Assembly (NCBI GenBank): GCA_964474355.1
Contig: CAYYSY010000287.1
Span: forward strand, 1-5,497
Reading direction: 5' to 3'
Source of the DNA: CAYYSY01 sp964474355
GTDB taxonomy: Bacteria; Myxococcota_A; UBA9160; UBA4427
DNA length: 5,497 nucleotides
Below, in pieces: positions 1-4,342 of this stretch. The translations under genes and the position numbers were made by a program. The notes under the pieces are model-generated. The model had not been told where the DNA came from, did not search any database, and worked only from the letters and a program-made list of their open reading frames with translations. The number at the start of each line of letters is the position of its first letter. Position 1 is the stretch's first letter.

Positions 1-381
1 GAGGTAGAGCGCCCAGACCGACGCGCGGGCGATCTCGTTCTCGATCTGCCAGACGAAGCCGCCGATCGGCTGCCAGGCCCAGAACACGAGCGCGATCGCG
101 GCGACCGAGGCGAGCACGTAGACGGCGCGCTCGATGGGCTCGGGGACGATCCTGGTCCACCAGCGCTTGAAGCCGGGGCGGGCCATCACGCTGTGCTGCA
201 GACCGAAGATGCCCAGGACGGCGACGTTGATGAGCGCGGCGACCCAGGGGCCCGACGTGGGCTCGGAGTCGATGCTCTTGGGCACGCCCGCGTTCGCGAG
301 GAAGCCGACGGTGTATACGAGGCAGGCGAAGAACGCGGCGTAGCAGAGCACCGCGAAGGTCGGATAGAGGATGCGCTTCAT
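1..381 (-). CDS. mddA: Methanethiol S-methyltransferase-like membrane protein (MddA/NnrU type), N-terminal part; 3' end outside window
   Basis: Read on the minus strand from ATG at 381, the frame stays open for 127 codons and leaves the window at base 1, so only the N-terminal half of a protein that is usually about 250-270 residues is visible. Hydrophobic segments lie near residues 4-28, 46-65 and 85-104, so it is an inner-membrane protein. The stretch VPKSIDS at 33-39, the block LQHSVMARPGFKRWW at 61-75 and the following PEPIERAVYVL are, from memory, hallmarks of MddA proteins, which use S-adenosylmethionine to methylate methanethiol to dimethyl sulfide. The wider family includes NnrU and isoprenylcysteine carboxyl methyltransferase-like proteins. 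The SAM-binding C-terminal half is off the window, so activity cannot be judged. The start is supported by AGGAG at 388-392, six bases upstream. The gene lies 170 bp downstream of the symporter gene on the same strand, and intervening boxes suggest its own promoter. Confidence 0.78.
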   Translation of the reverse strand, partial: MKRILYPTFAVLCYAAFFACLVYTVGFLANAGVPKSIDSEPTSGPWVAALINVAVLGIFGLQHSVMARPGFKRWWTRIVPEPIERAVYVLASVAAIALVFWAWQPIGGFVWQIENEIARASVWALYL

Positions 382-395
382 GGGTTTCTCCTGGA

Positions 396-415
396 GACCG
401 GGTTGATTCCCGGTC
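396..415 (-). promoter_or_regulatory. Small hairpin in the mddA leader, just upstream of its ribosome binding site
   Basis: A perfect 7-bp inverted repeat (GACCGGG at 396-402 and CCCGGTC at 409-415) encloses a 6-base loop. On the minus strand it ends three bases before the AGGAG ribosome binding site at 388-392 of the methyltransferase gene. In an RNA leader it could influence translation start or mRNA stability; as DNA it could be an operator for a dimeric regulator. There is no following T-run on the minus strand to make it a classical terminator of the symporter transcript. The dyad is seen directly; its role is inferred. Confidence 0.4.
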
Positions 416-453
416 GATCAGCAGGAGCATCGGGTGAGCGGCGACTCCGGTCC

Positions 454-480
454 TGATCGCGACATGATCGGTCTCTGATC
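454..480. repeat. Three TGATC boxes with exact 11-bp spacing
   Basis: TGATC occurs at 454-458, 465-469 and 476-480, so each start is exactly 11 bp from the next, close to one helical turn. The first two boxes extend to TGATCG. A fourth copy in opposite orientation (GATCA) is at 416-420, and CGATCAG at 415-421 is the exact reverse complement of CTGATCG at 453-459. The boxes lie 73-99 bp upstream of the methyltransferase start, in the only non-coding DNA between it and the symporter gene. Same-face spacing suits a multimeric transcription-factor site, but no specific regulator is recognised. Confidence 0.35.
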
Positions 481-551
481 TCGTGGATTTCGTGGCCGGA
501 CGCCGACTCGTGGCGGGTTCGCCAGCCCCGGACTCGACGGAGGGGATCGTC

Positions 552-1982
552 TCAGAGGCGCGTCTTTCGGCCCCACGGGTACCCGCGCAGCCGTGCGTCG
601 ATCAGCGGGTAGAGCCAGTAGAGCCCGATGAGATTGGGGATGCAGATCAGGAAGACCAACGCGTCGGAGAAGTCGAGCACGGCATCGAGCCTCACCGAGC
701 ACCCGAGCGCGACGAACAGGCAGAAGACCGTCTTGAAGCCGAAGTCGGCGGCGCTGCTCTCGCCGACGAGATACGTGAAGCCCTTCAGCCCATAGTATGA
801 CCACGAGACCATGGTCGAGAGTGCGAAGAGCGTCGCGGCGACCGCGAGCGGCACGGGCGCCCAGGGAAAGACGCGCTCGAAGGCGGCGCTCGTCCGCTCG
901 ATGCCGCCGAGCCCCACGCCGAGCGACGGGTCGTAGTAGAGGGTGGTCACGAGCACGAGTGCGGTCGTGTGGCAGATGACGATGGTGTCGACGAAGGGCT
1001 CGAGCAGCGAGACGAAGCCTTCGGTCAGCGGCTCGTCGGTCTTCACAGCCGAGTGCGCGATGGTCGCCGACCCGATGCCGGCCTCGTTCGAGAACACCGC
1101 ACGTCTGAAGCCGAGGATCATCACGCCGAGCGCGCCCCCGGCGATGCTGTCGGCGCTGAATGCGCCGGAGATCATCTGCCAGTACGCCCAGGGCACGGCC
1201 TCGATGTTGAAGATCAATACCATCGATGCGACGGCGAGGTAGAGCATTGCCATGAAGGGCACGAGGCTCTGGGTCACGCGCGCGATGCTGCGGATGCCGC
1301 CGACGATCACGAGCCCCACGGCGAACGCGAGCACGAGGCCGACGAGCCAGCCGTGATCGGCCAGCGGGCTGTCGGCGCCGCCCGTCACGCCGACGAGCTG
1401 CGTGAAGGCCTGGTTCGACTGGAACATGTTGCCGATGCCGAGGCAGCCCACGACGATGCCCATGGCATAGAAGACGCCGAGGGCTCGGCCGAGACGCGGG
1501 TGCCCGCGCTCGGCGAGGCCGCGCTCGAGGTAGTACATCGGCCCGCCCGAGACGCTGCCGTCCTCGTTCTCCTGGCGGTACATCACGCCGAGGGTGCACT
1601 CGACGAACTTCGTCGACATGCCGAGGAAGCCCGCGAAGATCATCCAGAACGCGGCCCCCGGGCCTCCGAGGCTCACCGCCACCGCGACGCCGCCGATGTT
1701 GCCGATGCCGACGGTGCCGGAGATCGCGGTCGCCAGTGCCTGGAAGTGCGACACCTCGCCCGGGCCGTGCTGCTCGCTTCGAAGCAGCCGCAGGGCGTGG
1801 AAGAAGCCGCGCAGGTTGATGAAGCGGAAGCGCACCGTGAAGAAGACGGCGGCCGCCACCAGCCAGAGCACGACCAGCGGCAGCCGCGCTTCGCCCACCG
1901 GGACCTCGAAGAAGACGATGCTGGAGAGCCCGTCCGCCAGCGGGCGGACCCAGGCATCGATGGTGTCATCGATGCCGTTCAC
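552..1982 (-). CDS. Sodium:alanine symporter family (AGCS) amino-acid transporter
   Basis: This 476-residue protein has the usual length and sequence style of the AGCS family (AlsT/DagA/GlyP), inner-membrane carriers that import small neutral amino acids such as alanine or glycine together with Na+ or H+. Family blocks in order are ISGTVGIGNIGGVA near residues 88-100, LGGPGAAFWM at 105-114, SGGPMYYLERGL at 145-156, GNMFQSNQAF at 184-193 and FSNEAGIGSATIAHSA at 297-312. About ten or eleven hydrophobic segments are visible. The TVGIGN and SNEAG blocks correspond to regions that line the substrate and ion site in characterised members. The start is GTG at 1980-1982, supported by GGGGAG at 1991-1996; the stop is TGA at 552-554. 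The GVGIGN/KFVECT wording suggests the subfamily common in marine and environmental Gram-negatives, but exact substrate and coupling ion cannot be read from sequence. Only 26 bp separate it from the divergent amidohydrolase gene. No frameshift or internal loss is seen. Confidence 0.95.
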   Translation of the reverse strand: MNGIDDTIDAWVRPLADGLSSIVFFEVPVGEARLPLVVLWLVAAAVFFTVRFRFINLRGFFHALRLLRSEQHGPGEVSHFQALATAISGTVGIGNIGGVAVAVSLGGPGAAFWMIFAGFLGMSTKFVECTLGVMYRQENEDGSVSGGPMYYLERGLAERGHPRLGRALGVFYAMGIVVGCLGIGNMFQSNQAFTQLVGVTGGADSPLADHGWLVGLVLAFAVGLVIVGGIRSIARVTQSLVPFMAMLYLAVASMVLIFNIEAVPWAYWQMISGAFSADSIAGGALGVMILGFRRAVFSNEAGIGSATIAHSAVKTDEPLTEGFVSLLEPFVDTIVICHTTALVLVTTLYYDPSLGVGLGGIERTSAAFERVFPWAPVPLAVAATLFALSTMVSWSYYGLKGFTYLVGESSAADFGFKTVFCLFVALGCSVRLDAVLDFSDALVFLICIPNLIGLYWLYPLIDARLRGYPWGRKTRL

Positions 1983-1990
1983 GGCGATTT

Positions 1991-1996
1991 CTCCCC
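1991..1996 (-). promoter_or_regulatory. Ribosome binding site that fixes the GTG start of the symporter
   Basis: On the minus strand GGGGAG sits eight bases before the GTG at 1982-1980. It supports this non-ATG start, which gives the symporter the usual N-terminal length before its first membrane segment. The site falls within the 26-bp gap shared with the divergent gene. Confidence 0.7.
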
Positions 1997-2008
1997 TATG
2001 CTCGCGAG

Positions 2009-3745
2009 ATGGCCGTCGATCGACCTCGCGCCTCTTCGACCGCTCCCGCTCGGGTGCGCTTTGCGCTCGTGCTCATCGCCCCGATCCTCGCCGTGCTCGC
2101 GTTGGGATGCGGCAGCGAGCCCGTCGCCTTCGTCGGGGGTCAGGTCCTCACGATGGACGGCGACGATCGCATCGAGACCGCCTTCGGCATCGAGGGCGAT
2201 CGCATCGCAGTCGTGGGCGACGACGAGGCGGTGGGCGCATGGGCCGAGGCCGAGGGCGCCCGCACCATGTCGCTCGAGGGACGCACCGTCGTGCCGGGCT
2301 TCATCGACGCGCATGGACATTTCCCGGGCGAAGGCCTCGCCGAGGTCTTCGTCGACCTCAATGCGCCGCCCATCGGTGACGTGCGCGCAATGGACGAGCT
2401 GGTCGAGCGAATCGCGGCGCGCGCCGAGGCGACGCCGAACGGCGACTGGGTCGTGGGCATGGGCTTCGACGACACGCTCCTCGCGGAGCGCCGGCATCCG
2501 ACTCGGGATGATCTGGATCGGGCGTCCACGCGACATCCGATCGCAGTCTTGCACATCTCCGGTCACCTGGCGGCGGTGAACTCGGCCGCGCTCGAGCAGC
2601 TCGGCTTCGACGCCACGACCCCCGATCCCGAAGGCGGCGTGATCCGGCGCCGCGAAGGCACGACCGAGCCCGACGGCGTGCTCGAAGAGACTGCGATGGA
2701 GGGCGTGCAGCAGCTGCTCCTCCCCGGGCTCGCCGACACGTTCCGCATGTTCAAGGCAGCGGGCGAGCGCGCGCTCGCGAATGGCGTCACGACGGTGCAG
2801 TCGGGCTTCACCAACGCGACGCTCCTGACGGGGCTCGACTGGCTCGCGTGGCTCGGCGTGATCCCCGTGCGGGTCGTGGCGTGGCCGGACCCGCCGACCG
2901 CCGATGCGTGGCTCGCCGACGAGCTCGACCCGCCGGCGTGGGATCCGCTGCGCCTGCGCCTGGGCGCGGTGAAGATCGTCGCCGACGGCTCGATCCAGGG
3001 GTACACGGGCTATCTCTCGGAGCCCTATCACGTGCCACCCGGCGACGACCCGACGTATCGCGGCTATCCGCGCGTGCTGCGCGACGAGCTCTTCACGCTG
3101 GTCGACCGTTATCACTCGGCGGGTCTGCAGCTCGCGATCCACGGCAACGGCGATGCGTCCATCGACGACATCCTCGACGCCCTCGAGGCGGCGCAACGGA
3201 AGAAGCCGCGCGAGGACGCGCGCCACGTCGTGATCCACGCGCAGATGACCCGTCCCGATCAGCTCGACCGGATGAAGGAGCTCGGCGTCGTGCCGAGCTT
3301 CTTCAGCCTCCACACCTTCTATTGGGGTGATCGGCACCGCACGATCTTCATGGGGCCGGAGCGCGCCGCGCGCATGAGCCCGGCCGCGTCGGCGCTCGAG
3401 CGCGGCGTGCCCTTCACGATCCACTGCGACGCACCGATCGTGCCGATGGAGCCCCTGCGCCTGGTCTGGTCGGCAGTGAACCGCCGCACGAGATCCGACT
3501 TCGTGGTGGGGCCGGACGAGCGGATCTCCGTCATGGAAGCGCTGCGCGCGGTGACGGCCACCGCCGCGTGGCAGCACTTCGAAGAGGGAGATAAGGGCAG
3601 CATCGAAGCGGGCAAGCTCGCCGACTTCGTGGTCCTCTCCGAGTCACCGCTCGAGCGCCCTGAAGCCATCGACGAGATCTCGGTGCTCGAGACGTGGCTG
3701 GGGGGCGAGCGTCTCTACACCCCTGACTCGGCCGAGGGCGGCTGA
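2009..3745 (+). CDS. YtcJ-type amidohydrolase, probable lipoprotein
   Basis: This 578-residue protein belongs to the amidohydrolase 3 (YtcJ-like) branch of the amidohydrolase superfamily: metal-dependent hydrolases that cleave C-N bonds in amides or related compounds. Visible hallmarks are an early beta-sandwich strand (FVGGQVLTMDG, 41-51), VVPGFIDAHGHF at 94-105 with metal ligands His102 and His104, HISGHLAAVNS at 182-192, VKIVADGS at 321-328 with Lys322, His378 in AIHGNGDAS, His410 in VVIHAQM, Asp474 in HCDAP, and a C-terminal GSIEAGKLADFVVL at 530-543. All expected metal-site positions look intact. Residues 16-34 form a short hydrophobic segment ending in LALGC, so Cys34 could be lipidated and the enzyme anchored outside the cytoplasm; Gly follows the Cys. 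The substrate is unknown. The start is uncertain: ATG 2009 has no clear ribosome binding site, and an in-frame GTG at 2054 would give a shorter, more typical lipoprotein signal. It is divergent from the symporter, which could import a released amino acid, though this pairing is inference. Confidence 0.9.
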   Translation: MAVDRPRASSTAPARVRFALVLIAPILAVLALGCGSEPVAFVGGQVLTMDGDDRIETAFGIEGDRIAVVGDDEAVGAWAEAEGARTMSLEGRTVVPGFIDAHGHFPGEGLAEVFVDLNAPPIGDVRAMDELVERIAARAEATPNGDWVVGMGFDDTLLAERRHPTRDDLDRASTRHPIAVLHISGHLAAVNSAALEQLGFDATTPDPEGGVIRRREGTTEPDGVLEETAMEGVQQLLLPGLADTFRMFKAAGERALANGVTTVQSGFTNATLLTGLDWLAWLGVIPVRVVAWPDPPTADAWLADELDPPAWDPLRLRLGAVKIVADGSIQGYTGYLSEPYHVPPGDDPTYRGYPRVLRDELFTLVDRYHSAGLQLAIHGNGDASIDDILDALEAAQRKKPREDARHVVIHAQMTRPDQLDRMKELGVVPSFFSLHTFYWGDRHRTIFMGPERAARMSPAASALERGVPFTIHCDAPIVPMEPLRLVWSAVNRRTRSDFVVGPDERISVMEALRAVTATAAWQHFEEGDKGSIEAGKLADFVVLSESPLERPEAIDEISVLETWLGGERLYTPDSAEGG

Positions 3746-3766
3746 AGCGCGGCCGGCACGATCTCG

Positions 3767-3779
3767 GGGCATAATGCCC
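3767..3779. repeat. Perfect 13-base palindrome after the amidohydrolase stop
   Basis: GGGCAT-A-ATGCCC is a perfect dyad starting 22 bases after the TGA of the amidohydrolase gene. As RNA it can form a 5-bp stem with a 3-base loop. It also contains CATAAT, close to a sigma-70 -10 hexamer, but no fitting -35 element is seen upstream. It may be the first part of a two-hairpin terminator or a protein-binding site. Confidence 0.35.
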
Positions 3780-3788
3780 TCATCGACG

Positions 3789-3816
3789 CCGGGTGGGCCG
3801 AGACCGGCGCACCCGG
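3789..3816 (+). terminator. Candidate terminator hairpin between the amidohydrolase gene and glnB
   Basis: Arms CCGGGTG (3789-3795) and CACCCGG (3810-3816) enclose a second stem GCCG/CGGC (3797-3800 and 3805-3808) around the loop AGAC. Together they make an 11-bp stem interrupted by one G-G mismatch. It starts 44 bases after the amidohydrolase stop and 119 bases before glnB ends its leader. There is no T-run after it, so it could be a terminator of the type common in GC-rich genomes, a 3'-end stabiliser, or part of a glnB control region. Confidence 0.5.
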
Positions 3817-3934
3817 GTCGCTGCCCGCAGCCGACTGGTGATGAATTCCAACGGCCGAGTGGGCGAGTTAAATTCGCCTGGCAGCTCGGCAGGCTCTGGA
3901 CTCTGAGCAGGTCGCCATCGAAAGGGATTTCTAC
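3817..3934 (+). promoter_or_regulatory. glnB leader and probable promoter region
   Basis: This stretch contains the least GC-rich bases in the neighbourhood (around 3838-3850 and 3867-3875), including TTAAAT at 3868-3873, which matches four of six bases of a sigma-70 -10 box; no convincing -35 is seen. A 5-bp stem GCCTG/CAGGC lies at 3876-3894. The ribosome binding site AAAGGGA at 3921-3927 is seven bases before the glnB ATG. I looked for a sigma-54 site, which often drives PII genes, and found no GG-N10-GC match; TGGCAG at 3879 has GC one base out of register. The promoter position is therefore unproven. Confidence 0.35.
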
Positions 3935-4273
3935 ATGAAGAAGGTCGAAGCCATCATCAAGCCCTTCAAGCTCGACGACGTGAAGTCGGCTCTGCAGGAG
4001 CTGGGCATGCAGGGGCTCACGGTCAGTGACGTCAAGGGCTTCGGTCGTCAGAAGGGACACACCGAGCTCTACCGCGGCGCCGAGTACACCGTGGACTTCC
4101 TGCCGAAGGTGAAGCTCGAGATCGTCGTCGCGGACGACAAGGTCGAGGCAGTGGTCGAGGCCATCGTCGCAGCGGCCGCCACGGGCAAGATCGGCGACGG
4201 CAAGATCTTCGTGCTCCCGCTCGGCGAGTCCGTCCGCATCCGGACCGGAGAGCGCGGCGAGTCGGCGCTCTAG
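3935..4273 (+). CDS. glnB: Nitrogen regulatory protein P-II
   Basis: The 112-residue product is a full-length PII protein, a cytoplasmic trimer that senses 2-oxoglutarate, ATP/ADP and, through covalent modification, glutamine, and then adjusts targets such as glutamine synthetase adenylylation, NtrB and ammonium channels. It begins MKKVEAIIKPFKLDDVK, typical of GlnB. The T-loop is canonical, with Gln39 (the Mg-ATP/2-oxoglutarate ligand) and the uridylylation signature YRGAEY at 46-51, where Tyr51 is the residue modified by GlnD. The second PII signature, TGKIGDGKIFVLPL, spans 83-96, and the C-terminal RIRTGERG at 101-108 supplies nucleotide-binding arginines. ATG 3935 is preceded by AAAGGGA at a seven-base gap. 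The gene appears monocistronic: hairpins lie on both sides and no amtB, glnA or nadE is present in the window, so whether the paralogue is GlnB or GlnK rests on sequence resemblance only. Confidence 0.96.
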   Translation: MKKVEAIIKPFKLDDVKSALQELGMQGLTVSDVKGFGRQKGHTELYRGAEYTVDFLPKVKLEIVVADDKVEAVVEAIVAAAATGKIGDGKIFVLPLGESVRIRTGERGESAL

Positions 4274-4293
4274 GGATCATCTCGTGAGCTGCG

Positions 4294-4323
4294 GCACGGC
4301 GCGGCGTGGACGCCGCGCCGTGC
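4294..4323 (+). terminator. Perfect 13-bp GC hairpin after glnB
   Basis: A 13-bp stem without mismatches (GCACGGCGCGGCG at 4294-4306, its exact reverse complement at 4311-4323) closes a TGGA loop. It begins 20 bases after the glnB TAG and ends 19 bases before the GTG of the next gene. No T-run follows on the plus strand, so it is a strong hairpin but not a textbook intrinsic terminator. It could end the glnB transcript, protect its 3' end, or, if transcription continues, shape the leader of the downstream regulator gene. Confidence 0.6.
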
Positions 4324-4342
4324 GCGCTGCGATACTCGCCGC

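Noticed and set aside
511..524. Short dyad TGGCG/CGCCA after the symporter stop as a terminator
   Set aside because: Only five base pairs with no T-run on the minus strand; such dyads are expected by chance in DNA this GC-rich.
418..1599. 393-codon minus-strand open frame overlapping the symporter in another frame
   Set aside because: Extremely Arg-rich translation, and the overlapping frame encodes an unmistakable AGCS transporter.
969..2579. 536-codon open frame on the plus strand opposite the symporter and running into the amidohydrolase gene
   Set aside because: Its translation is rich in Arg, Ala, Glu, His and Asp with no recognisable domain, and it overlaps two clearly recognised genes; it is an antisense shadow from GC-rich codon use.
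1979..3577. 532-codon open frame on the minus strand opposite the amidohydrolase
   Set aside because: Low-complexity Arg/His/Glu/Ala-rich product without motifs, lying entirely against a gene with a full set of metal-binding motifs.
3879..3894. Possible sigma-54 promoter (TGGCAG followed by GGC) upstream of glnB
   Set aside because: The distance between the GG and GC elements is 11 bases instead of the required 10 and the flanking consensus is poor.
3644..4060. 138-codon minus-strand open frame across the glnB leader
   Set aside because: It crosses the hairpins and runs against the 5' half of glnB, and the product matches nothing I recognise.
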